A stretch of 64,000 nucleotides of DNA from Stictocephala bisonia (Eukaryota; Arthropoda; Insecta; Hemiptera; Membracidae), in NCBI GenBank assembly GCA_035578905.1, contig JAQJVL010000740.1, forward strand, positions 62,001-126,000, read 5' to 3'. The notes under the pieces are model-generated. The model was not told the origin of the DNA, made no database searches, and was given only the letters and a program-made list of their open reading frames with translations. A program made the position numbers and the translations under genes. Shown in pieces: positions 38,501-53,500 of this stretch. Numbering within the stretch: the stretch's first letter is position 1; the number at the start of each line of letters is the position of its first letter.

Positions 38501-41500
38501 TTAGTTAATATACTCTTTATGCCTCAAAACTTATTGAAAACTCCAGAGCCTGTTCACTAAATTTGTAGGCTTCAGTTCAAAATGTTATATAATAATTATT
38601 GCCATTATAAATATTATAATAAATGAACATCAAATTGTCTGTAATAGGTTTTACTAGAATGAAAAACAAACAATTAACAAAAACACGCCCATTAACTTCA
38701 CCTTCAGATGAACAGAAATTGGAATATGAAAAATGAAGAACAAAGTGTACAGTATTCTAAGAAATTTGAAGACAAAAAGTGTATTCTAAAAATTATTTAT
38801 ATGAATATAATCAACTGTTATGTTACTAATTATTTAAACATAACAATTACAATAAAATAAATATAAAACTCAATAATTTTTTAAAATATTAGTTTGAATT
38901 ATGTTCGATTCATAAGTATATAAAAAAATCAATATAAGCACCATTTTCAACAAACAAAATGATGACCTCCATGTCTACAGAGCTGAAATAACTTCACAAC
39001 AAGCACACCCACCATATACCATTCGCCCAGTTGGTTTTTGGCGAAACTTTGAGACTAATTGGAAAGCTAGTCAAAGAGGTGGTTTTCTTCGTTCAAGTCA
39101 CCCTGCATATTGTGAGATATCTTGCATAATGAGGAGTTTTGGAGTAGATAGGATCTTTTTACTCTAGAAGTATATGTTTGTGTCTTATATATGGAGGAGC
39201 TATATTGTACTGGAGCTATGTACTGATGAAGTACTGGAAGTCATGGTACAGGGGTTACAATGAAGGAACAGCTTATAGCCCTCATTACCCTATTTAGGTG
39301 TATATCAACTTCTCGTTAATGTGTACTGTTAAGCCATACAAAAGCACAATATTCAGCAATGGAGTAAACCATGAACAAAGCTGTAGTATGCAGCGCTTGT
39401 GGATTGCCCCCCCCCCCTCCAAGATGATCCAGTAAATTGCTGTTAGTTCTGGTTCTCACTTTAGCTGATGTTTTTTGTGGGTGACTATTAAAACAGAGAT
39501 TGACCTAAACTGACTCCCTGGCACTGTGGCTACTTGTTGTGTGTCAGTCTAACACCATGGAAAAAATTGTTCATTTTTTATTGGCTAATTTATTATTTAC
39601 ATGTTTTTGATATGTCCTCCCGTCGTTTTTTCCAACCCTGCTGTCACTTACTACGCTCGTGAGGATAGCTATCTACCTTTAGGCCCTTTGTTGAATTCGG
39701 CGTACGGCCTCGCCAATACACTCTACTGCAGTCCCTTTTGTGGGACTCGACCTACGGCCTCGTGAGGTAAAGTTTGGTCTGCGGCCTCACAAAGACACTC
39801 TCGGCATATCACCTCGTGAGGAAGAACGGCCTACGACTTCACCAGATTCTTAGAATTTGGGATCTCAGCATTATTCCAAGAATTTTGGTTTTTTGGGAAG
39901 TGAAGCCCATAAACAGTCTTTTCTCTAATCTGATGGTATATTAGTAACTACGGGAAGAATTCCTTTAATTTCTGGATTTAATTAATTTAATTCAGGATCA
40001 GCTGATAACCACCAGCTGTTCATTTGTCATTGGGCTATTAATTAATGACACTTTCTAAGGAATAGTCAGCCTTAGTTTGTAACAATGACTACATTCGCTC
40101 ATCTACACTCATCACACTCATTCGAAATCCATATTCGCCCATATCTTGACAATCGGCGTCTTATGAATAAATAAATAAATAAAAAATTTTATACCCCACT
40201 TCGGTGTATTAGTTTAACATTATCCAATTTTAGGTTTTTGAGCATATAATTAATAATATTAGGGAGGGAGCCCTTAAATGTTTTCTCGTCCAAAATGTAA
40301 TGGTATAATGTGATTTAGGAGATAACTAACTAAAGTTTTATACCTCACTTAGGTGTTTTATTTTAGTATTACCTTATTTTGTGTTTTAAGAGATTTTTTT
40401 TTTTTTTTTTTTTTTGTGGTATATACCCCTTATTATTTGCCCTTTTCCAAATCTGAAGGTATATTTTTGGATTCAGGATTTAACCATCTTTAATTTGATA
40501 CCCTACTTGAGTATATAACATCAGCATTAAAGAATTTTTTATTTTCAAAAATTTCAGTTTTTGGGCCCCCGATACACCATATTTAGAAATTTTTATGCTG
40601 AAATTCATACATGACCTGCCCATTTTTTACGCACATAGAACTGTGAAGGTTTGAAAATGTTACTTAAGCTTTTTCTCAAGTTAGGTCATAAAAACAACTT
40701 TTCTGCAATTTTCCCATAAGAAATACATCTGGGCAGTTTTGGAGTAAAAAAGGGTAGCCATCCTGTTTATAAGTGAAAAAAGTGAACTTTTGTGAATTTT
40801 CCTGGAGGTTTTAAACAGAGAGCTCCAATTCAAGTATACACTTTTTGGGGTAGGACGCCAGTAAGTCCCTCAACATTTAGTGTTAGTGAAAGAGTGAATG
40901 AGTGAGTCAGTCAGTCAGTATTGTTACTACATTGAGCTTTATAGTATATAGATTTGTAAAGTTCACTTGTATTGTAATTTATTACACTATTTAATGCACC
41001 TCTATCATAAAAACCCTTGAAAAAAATAACTAAATTATTCAAAAAATATTGAAGTTTTTTAAGAATTGAATACTAATATAATTCACTATATTTTAACACA
41101 TTGGTCTACCACATTTTTGTACTCAGTGAGCTCCAGAAATCCACCTTATCTGCATATTTGAGCCTTTTACAAAAGTAGCTTTAGTTATGTTGTTTTGTGT
41201 TTGACTTGAAAACTTCAGTGACTTGAAACAGGCAGGTGGATCAATACCACTCTGTACATCATGTACGGATGGGTGGGAGCTTGTGTTTTCAAGACTCAGA
41301 TTAGATGACAAAAATAACAGATTACTCGTAAAAATAGTAAAATGCTATTGACTCACCAACCCATAAAAGTACAATGGTACTGACCATCAAACCCATCATA
41401 AACATACAATAATACTTACCCTCCCACCCATCAGTACATCTCCAGTGGTATTATTTGATTGAGACATATACCAGTGTGAAAGTGCTTTGTTCTTGTGAAA

Positions 41501-44500
41501 TGTCCAACTAACAGGGCCCGTAGCGTGACTAAACTGTTCCATCGATTCTCAGCATCATAGAGGTCTGACGTAATCGAAATGTGGAAGGAGGCTAACGGGT
41601 TAGAAAAAGAATCAGTATGAAAAATCAAAATGTTTCTTATTCCTATTGAAGAAAAAAACAGTTGTACAGCAAAACCCCGCTAATCCGAACCCCAACAATC
41701 CGAACTTTTGGCAAATCCGAACTAACGCAAACTGGAAATGAAATAATTATATAATTGAAGGTGACTTAAAACCATGTTTATTATACCATGTGAAGTATAA
41801 CATGAAAATTTAATAGTGTATGATTAATTAACTCTCGAACCACACTCCAACGCAAGACCAGGTCTACCAAAAACCAAACTACATTTCAGAGTAAAATTAC
41901 GTAAATAATGAATCAAACGCCGAATTTGATAAAATAGCCTACTGTAAGGCTAAAATATTACGATAACTTCAGTATTGAACACAACACGAATACACTGCAT
42001 AAAAAGTGCAATGAACTGTACAGTGGGTTTGCAATTAAACTAAAAAATGGTGCTGTCTATGTATCGCATCAGTAGCACGGTAACTAGAACTAGAACAGAT
42101 GGTACGTATCACCATAGATAGACCGTGATACCAGAAGGTCTATGGTATCACGGCGAGGCTGCGCAGTAGACTGTGACGTCACTTTGGCAAAAAATCACAT
42201 GGAAGCTAAGTAGTAGGCAAGCGATTCGCCAGTAATCAGCTAGAATTGTAATTAGAACGAGTATTTTTGTGTTTATTTGTTGATCCACTTTGCTCATGTG
42301 ACGTCAGTGGGTACGTGCGTGATATGTACGTGTTCGTGTTCATTTATAGGTACCGTGATCTGTACCATCAATCTAAGTGATAGACAGGTGTAGAAATGAC
42401 TTGACGCATGCTAGTGCCACTACGTCGTCGTAATCTATCAGTAAACATAACGACTGAGTTAAACGATTCTGAGACTTGTAGGAATGCTTTGAATGATTAG
42501 TTACGGTAATTTTCGTATAATCCGAACTTTAAGGAATCCGAACAGGCTGTCCCCCCAATCAGTTCGGATTTGCGGGGTTCTACTGTATTAGTATAACATG
42601 GACAAAATTCAAACAAATGTTAAAAAAAACACAAATAACATTTTCAATATTTCATAACAAAAAATTTTTAAATCAAATGACCCAAAAGATAATAAACATG
42701 ATGAAAAAAAGTTTGGGGTATTTGAAATAGGATGTAGTGACTGCAAAAACAATGTATAAGACAATCAAAAAGACAAATTCTAAAAAAGATATCAACAAGA
42801 ATTTTCACACGTCAAATTGGGGTGTGATGTTGTTCGCGCCCACAGGAAATCTTTAAAATGTGTACATATTCCTTGGGTAGTTCTAAACGAGCATCAAAGC
42901 TGGTAGCTGGACTGTCACAAACTTGTGATCTCTCAGCTAAGCAGCTACCACACAAAATAAAAAACATCCTTTTGAGTACCAAGCTAATTTTAAATTAATA
43001 GGTTCTATTTTAAACGTAGTGCATTTTAACACAGAGGGCTTGAGGAAGGCAAAGAGTAAGTGCATCAGGTAGGGTCCTTCTAGAAAACAATGTTTCAGGA
43101 AGACATCCTTGTACTCCAAGAGACACACATAGAAGATAATAATAGTGCAAGAAGCAATATTCCTGGAAACATACTGGACAGTATGCTCAAAGACTTTCCA
43201 GTGGAAAATTTCATGGCTCTATGATTATCTTGTTTAAGATCATTCATATAGCTCATAATTTCTTAAAGTAACTGCCCACCCACCATTCTAAAATATATTT
43301 ACTAATTTGGGATTTTATAATACACATCAATATAAGATCCAATATAAATATACCTCCATACCTTTTTACTAAGTACACTGCTAAGTAAATTGGGGTCACA
43401 GAAGTCGTTGCACTCCTCAATGTTGAGGTTTCTTGGGCCAACTCCTTGCCAACTCTGGAGAGTTGCCATATCCAGGGGAGGTAAATGACCACCCTTCAGC
43501 CATTTCACCTCTTCTTCTATTTTCACTACCTGAAGAGACAACACAACTTGTGCGTCATATTTCAATTTTACGGTCAATTACTAAGAGCTATAAGAGTACA
43601 GAAAAACCTGGCATATCCAGCCCTGTGATATGCGGAACCTCTGATAACCGGCCCGAGTGGCTTGGTGACAAAAGAAAAGGAATATTAGTTCCCAACGCTT
43701 AACCTTGGCAAAGGAGGGTTGGGGAGCGTAATGAGGGATTTCCTCACAACAAACGTCACCTACACTATTTTTGTTTGGAAACATGTTGGTATATTTTACT
43801 GTATGTTCTAAAAAAATAAAATAAAATGTATAAATTTATATTTTTTTTTCTTTACATTACGTAACCAGAAAGTACCTTAACTAAGACATATGATACTAGC
43901 AGACTAAGAGTATTTTAGTTTTTACTTTTGTTAAAAAAGTGTGCTATTTCATAAAATTATAACTAAATATTTTGGAAAACCCTTACAGCTCAGTATTAAA
44001 CTATCCATTAATTACGTAGTTCCTTCAAAGTATAGTCGCAATACCTGCGATGCATTCACTACACAAAACCACGCCTTTACTGTGCTAATTCCATATCCGA
44101 CTACAAAGTTATCTGGCCAACCATGGCACCACATTAGGCCAGATATGACAGGTTTTACTGTACCAGTAAACAATCAAAGTTTTAATGGTCTGTAAAATAA
44201 AACCGGTCTAAAGAACTCTCGTTTATCTTTGGCCTGAGGATGGTAAATGTGATCCACCATAATATATGTACAATCTTGTATTTGTACTTGAGTTGTGTTT
44301 TTTCATCTTTTTTTGTAAGATTACTTTTACAATAATTCACAGCTATAAAGAATTATTTCTGAATATTTTAAAATAAAAACCTATTATATGTATCTACAAA
44401 AATATGGAGCAATTTGCTGTGCTAACTGTGCTCCAAAACTAAGAATCTCTTAACGAGTAAAAATATAACTAAATTCTGATGTTGTGGGTGAATCGTAGTT

Positions 44501-47500
44501 TTTATACTAACTTAATTTTTACTACTCCTTTAAATTGGGATCATTTGAACAGTTACATTAAAATGTTAGTATTTCACAAAAAACTTTGTTAATATTAATA
44601 TATAAACAGTTAAAATACTATGAAATGTCAAAGAAACTTTTTCTCTAACTTATGTGTCACTTTCTAATTGTTTACAAATTTAAAGCTTACATATATTTTA
44701 CTGTTTGAATTTAGAGACTAACTCCTAAAAATATGGTGGAAATTTATATAAAATACAGTAATGGACATCATTAATTATTTTCATGATTATTTGTTCAATT
44801 GTAGAAATATTGTCCTAAATAAAATAGTAGTTGGTTTTAGTTATTAATTTTTTTTTCTCGTGAGATATTCTTGTTCATGCAATAGTAAAAATAAAATAAC
44901 AAGACATAGCATAAATTAAAAAAACACATATAGAACTTCATAGGACTACAATACTTTAAAACATTCTAAATACAATTTTAAGTTTTACTAAATAACCATT
45001 CTATTACAACTTTGATTACAAAAATAAACCAGATAAACGGTATTGCTTAACATTTCTTTTGACTCAATTCGTATCAAAAATCACATGTTGACAGTATGCC
45101 TACATGACTTGTTTCAGTAATTTTTTGCAACTTGCATTTTTAATGAAATTTGTAAATTATGCGGTCTTACATGAGGCAATCTCTTTACAATATCCTACAT
45201 ATATACTATCTGGATTTCATATAATTGAAAAAAATTATATTTTTTAAATAAGGTTGAGTGGAAGAGAGGACTTAGTAGTCCTAATTCCGCCTTTTAATAA
45301 AGCCAGTTTCCATTTCATACATACATGGGTCAAAACTGAACTTAATATTATGCTGTTCAATAAGACAACATATCGAGGCTCGTTTATTTTTTACTTTTTG
45401 TTTAACATACTGCGTTCACTATTCATTTCTAAGACACTGATTGTAGAGATATGGGCGAATATGAGGGGCGAATGAGTGTGATGAGTGTAGATGAACGAGT
45501 GTAGTTATTGTTACCATCTGAGTTCGACTTAGCTCAGAAAGAACTATTTATTAACAGTCCAATATTCAGGACATCTATGGGACCTACAGTAACTTAAGAG
45601 TTTGAAAAACATCCATACATATCAGTCTCAGTGATTCTTAGCATTAAGTTTCTTGTTAGATCGTGGAGTAATGAATTTATTTGTCATAAAATCATGAATG
45701 ATAGAAAGAAAATTTGTAGTAATATAAATATTTTCAAATGCTTTTAGGTTTCAGAATATTTAATAAGAATGATGAACACCTAAAGTATAATAAGGAAATT
45801 TCAATTATGGCACGAGAACCGTATATGAATAGAAATATAATTCATAACTGCTTTAAGAAGTTGAATCCGAAAAGGTTTTCCATACACTTTGCTCACTGAT
45901 ATAAAAATTAAAGAATTAAACAAAATGGTTATTTAGCTAATTTTAATTTTAGTGAATGAAATGTTCACTGAAATTTTATTAAAACCAATTTTTAGTGTCT
46001 TACCTCCATGCTTGAGTCCCATTCCAGATCAGCAGGCTCTAATCCAGGTAGAGTTAGTCCAAGACCGCGGCGACCTCTCTGCTTGGACATCTCCACCGGC
46101 ACCACTCTACCTTGTGAGTGTTTTCCTAAACCTTCACCTTTTTTGTAGCCCATTTTTTCCTGAGAAAATCATGGAAATCTTATAAGAATGTTTTTGAATG
46201 AACCTTTAGACTTGAAATGTGATTCCTTGAAACTTTTTGCATAAGTTTGATGAATCTTATATTTGTAAAGGTCAATGTATTAATAGGAATAGTTTGATAC
46301 AGCTCAAATAAATACAAAATAGTCAAGCTGAAAATGAGTGGTCTACAACCATCTTAAAAAGTAAAATGCTGAATTGTCTGTAGAGCAATCTTTAGAATGA
46401 CATTTACGGTCTTCATAATTTTTATACAATTAGTTACTGATACATTTTTTCAAATTCCTGACGATATTTTTTCTTCAAAAATAATTAATTGTGTGTTCAG
46501 TATTTTTCAAGTCACTGCACATGATATTTTTAGTAAATATGCCTGATATTAAACATTTTTAGTGAGAAATTACTAATACTGTATTTACTGTGATTACGTG
46601 TCAGCGAAAATTGTTCTCAGAGGTTTAGCAGTTCTCGTATAATCCTATATATATGAAAAAAGAGTGGGGGATGCCCAGTGAGTGACACACACCGTGATAT
46701 CGGCTCTGTTTGACGAATAGTTTTTCATTGGGTTACAGTATATAGTTTCGCATCAAATTCTATGAGTATAAGTGTTATACAATAATCGTAATGTGGTGTG
46801 AATTTAGTGTTGTTTAGTGTAATAGTTTCCCGAATATTTAATTTTTTACATTTGTCGGAGCCTGCCATCGTCAGCGATGAGTACTGTTTTATCAGCTGGT
46901 ACAAAGGTCAACGCGAGCTACAGCCAAGTCTACTGGCAAATCTTCAGAACAGCCAACTCTCAGTCGCTTGATGAAAAACTGAACTCTATATTAGGTATAC
47001 TGAATAAGTCTGTTACATTAAGGACATAAAAAAAGAACAAAAGGATTTAGGAGCATCACTAGAGCTCCTATAAGTGATGTGAAAACGTTGCTAAATGAAC
47101 AAGGTTGTAAAATTGATCACTGTGAAAAAGACATTACATTAATTAAGGAGGAGAGTGCTGCTTTAAGTTGAAAACTAACCGGATTAAAGGATGATTTTAT
47201 TGCCCTGGAACAATACTCCCATAGGAATAATTTAGTAATATACGGAATCCCTGACGAGAAAACTGAGAACATTTTTAATGTTGTGCAGCGTTTGGCAGAT
47301 GTCCTGAAATTTCCTAACTGGTCAGACCGTTTAATTGACGCAGTACATAGAATGGTCAACCCACTAAAGGTCCTAGGCCCATTATTATAAGTTTTATGGG
47401 ACGATTGGACAAGGACGAGTTCCTCAGCAGGCGCAAGGAGGCCCGTCACCTCAAAGCCTCGGACTTGGGTTACAGCAGCGATTCACCAGTTTATGTAAAC

Positions 47501-50500
47501 GAGTCTTTGACACATGCGAATAGAGAGCTGCTCAAGATGATACGAGAGGCTGCGAAACATAAGAATTACAGCCAGGTCTGTACGTCGAACTGCTGCATCT
47601 ACGTGCGGAAGGAGAAGGGCAAGGCACCGTTCATCAAGATAACTTAACTCGTGATGTCGACAACATGTAAATTAAAACTACATATGTAAGTTTTTATATT
47701 TATTATTTATTGTACATATATTTTGATAATCCATATTTATGTTTGCATGTTTATTTATTCTAGGCATAGGTGTTATAGGTATTATTTTATACATACATTT
47801 ATATATACAAATTAACTGCTCATGAGTAAACCTTTAAGTAATTATAATATTTACTATCAAAATGTAAGAGGCCTTAGAACAAAAACAGATACTTTTTTCC
47901 ATAATCTTGTTGTAAATAATTACAAAATCATCGCTTTGACAGAAAGCTTTTTGAATTTTGATATAAATACATCAGAATTATTTCCAGAATCATACAATGT
48001 ATTTAGATGTGACCGAAACCCGGAAGTATCGGGAATGTTGACTGGAGGTGGGGTCCTGGTAGCAGTGGCTAATGACATCATGTGCATTCGTGTGAGCAAG
48101 CTAGACATCATTGCTCATGATATTGAAAGTGTCTGGGTGAAAATACCCAATATTAAAGGGGGGGTCTCTGTATATATGTGCCGTTTACATACGCCCAAGA
48201 TCGAACATGAGAACATATAAAATGTTTTACGAAAGTTTGTACAAATTAAATTTAACTAATAATTGTAGTGTAATGATTTTGGGGGATTTTAATTTACATA
48301 TTTATGGGGTTAACTATGATTTAACACGTGGAGATACATTGTGTAAAGAGTTGTTTGTATTTTTGAATAAACAGAATTTAAGTTTAAAAAACAGTATTTG
48401 TAACTTTTAGAACAAAACTTAAGATTTGGTTATTACAAATATTGAAGAAACTGCAGTAGTACGATATAATGACCCTCTGGTCAGTGAAGACTCTTATCAT
48501 CCGGCGATAGAGGTGGGGACTGTTATCAGCACTCCTTTGTCTTGTCGGTCGAGATTACACGGAGCGCCAGGCTTCTGTTTCTATAAGGCTGACTTCCTTA
48601 AACTTTATCGTAGTTTAGCAGAAGTGGACTGGGATCAACTCAGTACAATTTCAAATATTAATAAAGCTGTAGATTTGTTTTATGAAAAAGTACATAAAAT
48701 TCTTAATGAAACTTGTCCCAAAAAGAAACGCAAACAACCCAAATATCCATCTTGGTTTACACAGCCAACAATAATTTTCAACATTAAATTAAAAGGAACA
48801 TTCCGTAAAAGTTTTTAAAATTTGGTAAGCAGGAGGATTTTAAACGTTTGAGATATCTTATAAAAAAAGATGTTAAGATTGCATACAGTAAATATGTCCA
48901 CAATATTGAAAACCAAATTAATTATGACAGTAAGCAATTTTGGCAATTTTTGAAAAGCAAAAATACAGCAAAAAGTAATGTATTAGTGATGGAGTATAGT
49001 GGAAGTCAAATAAGCAACGATAAAGATATTTCTAATGCCTTTGAACAGTATTTTAGTAGTGTGTACAATAGTTATACGGTAGAACCTAAGGCAGAGCTAG
49101 CTATAGCTATGGAGGAGCCCTTCATGGCGGGGGTGTCACATCTGTCCTTGGACCGGGTGACTGAGCTGGATGTCCACCTTGCCATCAGGAAACTCAAGTC
49201 AAAACTAACCACAGGTCCAGATTATTTACCATAGTTATTGTTTAAAGGATGCATTGATATTCTAACTAAACCACTAACTTTGCTATTTAATTTAAGTTTA
49301 AAAACGGGTATTTTTCCAGAAAAGTGGAAAGTAACTAAAATAACACCTATATTTAAGAGTGGAAAAGAAAGTAAATCATTAACCATAGACCTGTGGCTAT
49401 TTTATCTGTCCCAGCAAAAGTTTTTGAAATAATTATTCACAAAAACATTTTTAATCATTTCAAGAAATATCTCTCTTTCAATCAGCATGGGTTTGTACCG
49501 GGTCGATCTGTTAATACCAATTTAACGTATTTTTCACACTATGTCTCCTTGGGTTTGGACTCAGCAACCCAGACAGATGCCGTATTTCTCGAACTGGCCA
49601 AGGTAGATCATCTTATTTTATTAAAGAAACTTCACTACTATGGATTGTTGAAAAAATTAATTAATGGTCATGTGTCATCTACTTTACTGTGCAGTCTGGA
49701 GTACCTCAAGGGTACAACATTTATGATTATGATTAATGATTTATGTCAACATTTCATCTCTGCAAAATGTTTGCTATTCGCCGATGATCTTAAAATATTT
49801 CAGTAAATTTCAAGCCAGTCTGATTTTATTAAACTACAGGATGATATAGACAGGTCGTATGAATGGGGAGTTAGTAATAAGATGCATTTTAATATTTCTA
49901 AATGCCATGCTATGACATTTAGTAGATCTAAGAAACATATTTTTACTAATAACTATTACTTAAACGGTCAGTTAATTTCTAAGGTTGAATTGATTAAAGA
50001 CCAGGGTGTTTACATGGATTGTAATTTAACTTTTCAAACGCACATGACCCACTGCATTTTATCGGCCAGTCGCATGGCGGGATTCATAATTCGACAGGGA
50101 ATCAATTTAAAAAATGTAAAAACGTTAATCACACTGTATAGAGCGTTTGTCAGGTCGAGATTGGAAAGTGCAGTAGTGGTGTGGAATCCAACTCATGCTG
50201 TTTACAAAGATACCATAGAAAGAATTCAAAAAAGATTTTTAAGGTACCTTTATTTTAAGTGTTTTAATATTTATACTTACTTAGTTCCTTACAATGAGCT
50301 GATGGGTCTCTTTGGGTTTAAAAGGTCTATGCCTGAGGAGGGCTGTGATGAAACAGGTGTACCTGCAGGGCTTGGTGCGGGGGCAGATGGACAGTTCTGC
50401 CTGTTTGGAGTGTCTCTGCTTTAGGGTCCCTAATTTTAACAGCAGGGGCAAACTTCTTTTTGATCTACCACAGGTACGAACGGTAGCGTATGCGTCCTCA

Positions 50501-53500
50501 CCTTTGCTCCGTATGACGAGAACTTATAATATGATGCTTTCGGGTAGAGGGAAAATGGATACTTATTTGTGATTCCATTAATGTTTAAAGAAAAATGTGA
50601 AATGTACCTGAAAACACAATTTTTATGAAAATAGACTTTTTTAATTGTTATTTGCAACGAGTCACTATTTACGATAGAATTAAGTTTTTTAAACTTTTCT
50701 TGTCCAATTCTGTAATATAAATCCTTAATTAATATTATTGTTAGGGTCATTCCATGTCAAATCAACACACACCTTTTACATCACCATTTTAGATTTGGCT
50801 CAAATTTGGTACACTTATAGTAGGTGTTAAAACGAAACAAAATTCCAAATTTCAAATGTTTATCTCAAGCCGTTTCCGAAATATGGCTATGTAAAGTTTT
50901 CAAAAATTTGCCGAAAAAGGGTAAACGTACTTTTCTTAAATTGCTCTAGGACCTGCACTAATTGAGCTAGAGAGCTGGGAGTGGTGTAATTTTTCAGCAT
51001 TTCACTTGCTCTTTCCATTGATGTATAACTTGACATAGGTTGTCAGAAAAAGCTTTTTGTCAAAATACAAGTTTGAATTTTGAGTTAACATTTTGTCAAA
51101 AAGTACATAATTTAAAATTTTCAAAAAAATTCCATAAATTCTAAGTACTTTTGTCTATCACATAGTAAAATATTATTATGGGATGATAATGGGTTCATTG
51201 TTAAAAAATAATATTACTGAAGCTGGTTTTTCCCTGAAACCCGTTTTGGTTGCAAGGCTGCTGTATACCTTTGAAACAGATAACCAGATATTTTTGCTTC
51301 AACCAAAATTATTAAAATATAGCTCTTAACTAATATGGCATAATTTAAAATGTATAAATATATAAAATGGATAAAGGTTGAAAAATGTATACATTATTAC
51401 AGATTAAATATATTTAATTTTGAATAATAGAGTTATTCTGTTTATACTTAGGTAAATTTAACTATACAATGATTTTTTAAGTAACAATATCATAATGTGG
51501 AACATGTGAATTCAGACTAACCTGATAAAATAGGTATCAAGATGAAAGTAGTTTATATTCTCAAAAACTGTCTTGTTTACAACTTTAATTTTAAAAATGC
51601 CGTTTGGGTTTCTTTCACATCACTTTGTCCAAGAACATAGGTTCTCCCCTTTGGAGTGACTGGATTAACATTTTTTAGAATGTCCACAACTGACACCCAC
51701 AGTACATCTGCTTGTCTAGGGTATGAGAATGATGTTGCTGGTCCACTTGGATGAAGAAAAGTTATTTGACTTCATCGAGTTCTTCATTTTTTTCTAAAAC
51801 ATACCCAAGCCACCATTTTTTGTCATACACTGTGGTGACGTAACCGGTTATGTCTTCTAATTTAAGTGTGTGGAGGGGTTTGGCTACTTCCACCCACCAA
51901 TCCCCTCGCATACAGAAAAAGTGTTTCACTGATAGTGTTGATCTGGGAATGAATGCATGAAATTGTTGTGTTCCCTTAATTTTACCCTCCTCTACAAAAT
52001 CGCTTTTTCAAAAAGGATTTCCTGAAGCCTGCATAATCCTCTTGAGTGGGAAAAATGTAAAATCCTACCTTCGTATATTATCTACTGCCCATTGAAAGAG
52101 ATCTTCTGCAGTTGGATCTGGTGTTGGTATGGTCTTTGCAAACTTGCACGAGCTGCTAGTCTTTTCACGGAACCCCCTACTCCATCGCAAGGCCCTTTTC
52201 CATGAGCTGTGGCTGGAAAATGCCATTCAGCTTCAATGTTGAAATCTTTCAGATGCAGGGCAAAGGTTTAGAAAGTTCTTCTTATTTTTATATTGAGCGG
52301 CAGAACCATCAGAAAAATAGTAGATTTTTTTTGGCAGATTTTGAAACTTACTGGAGAGATATGAGATCAGCTTCTTTGAAATGTGTAAACCGCTATAGTA
52401 TTATGCTCTAAGCAATCAGAAATTATTATAAAGCTAACATGCTCAATTTTGTCTTCCTGTTTGTAATATATTACGAAAGGGTGGATTGTGATCTGTTGAC
52501 TTGTCCAGTGGTAGCTCTGAGCTTCATCCTGAAGAACTATGCTGTAATTTTCAGAAAAGTCACAAGTAACAACAAATTCTGGAATCACTAAGGTTTTCTT
52601 TTGTCGAGTTGAGGAATGATCCTTGTTGCTTGGCAATAAAGTCATGTCGAACCAAAGAGGTCATCTTGCTACAGAATAAATCTATAAATTCTTCGGAAGT
52701 CTTCTCTAATGTCTCCAGATTGCAGCGATCGACTGAGACCCATTGGCGGAATTTAACTTGTTCAATTAAATTTTCTTCAAAAGAGTTTTCCAAAATGTTG
52801 TGAAGTTCAGTCTCTCCTGGGCAATATTCGCACTGCCCCATGTTGCAATCTATCGAAGATGGGTTGCAAAGCATTTTTGCAATGCACTGCTTATAATTTT
52901 GCAAGTTACCACTTGTAACAGTATTTAATTTGGCATTTTCTATCATTAATTTAACGTTTTGGTGAGTTGTGCAGACACAAACAGAGTGTGTGCCACTCTG
53001 TCCAGCCAAAACCCAATGTTTTGGTCTTAACTCAGCAAATTTAGAAAATCCAATTTTTATATTAGGATACTTGTCTTTAAAATGTTTGTGAGCCTCTTTA
53101 AGATTACTCAGAATCAGTCTTTTAGATAATTTTTTCCTAACTCCATCTGGTTCGGTTACTGTCACGCAATCTTTAATACCTGGCATTGCCCGGCTCACTT
53201 CGTCACTTTCATAAAATGAATGAACAATTTCAACTGTATCTACTGGTAAACATTTTCCTGGTCTAGGGTTCGGACCCTCCATAAAACCTTTTTCTTTCCA
53301 AATCTTTTTTTGATTGGCGGACTAGGTAATTAGGCGCATTGAATACACGCATTATCTTCCTGATACTCCACTGTTCAGGTAAACTTGTAAGAATCATAAG
53401 TTTTTTGGGCCCTACTTGTTGAATTCATAAAGTTAGTTTTGAGATTTTGAAGCAGAGATTCTTCAATGTCCGTTTCATTTTCTGACGAGGAAGATTCAGC

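Larger units (their letters stand above)
38198..41339. other. CMTR1 intron, unrecognised repeats
   Basis: No gene. Of note are a degenerate tandem region rich in CTACGGCCTCGTGAG at about 39640-39850, a dispersed repeat at 40078-40185 listed separately, a T22 tract at 40394-40415, and (GTCA)n-like sequence near 40900-40920. The stretch 39430-40950 may be one unclassified element. Confidence 0.4.
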
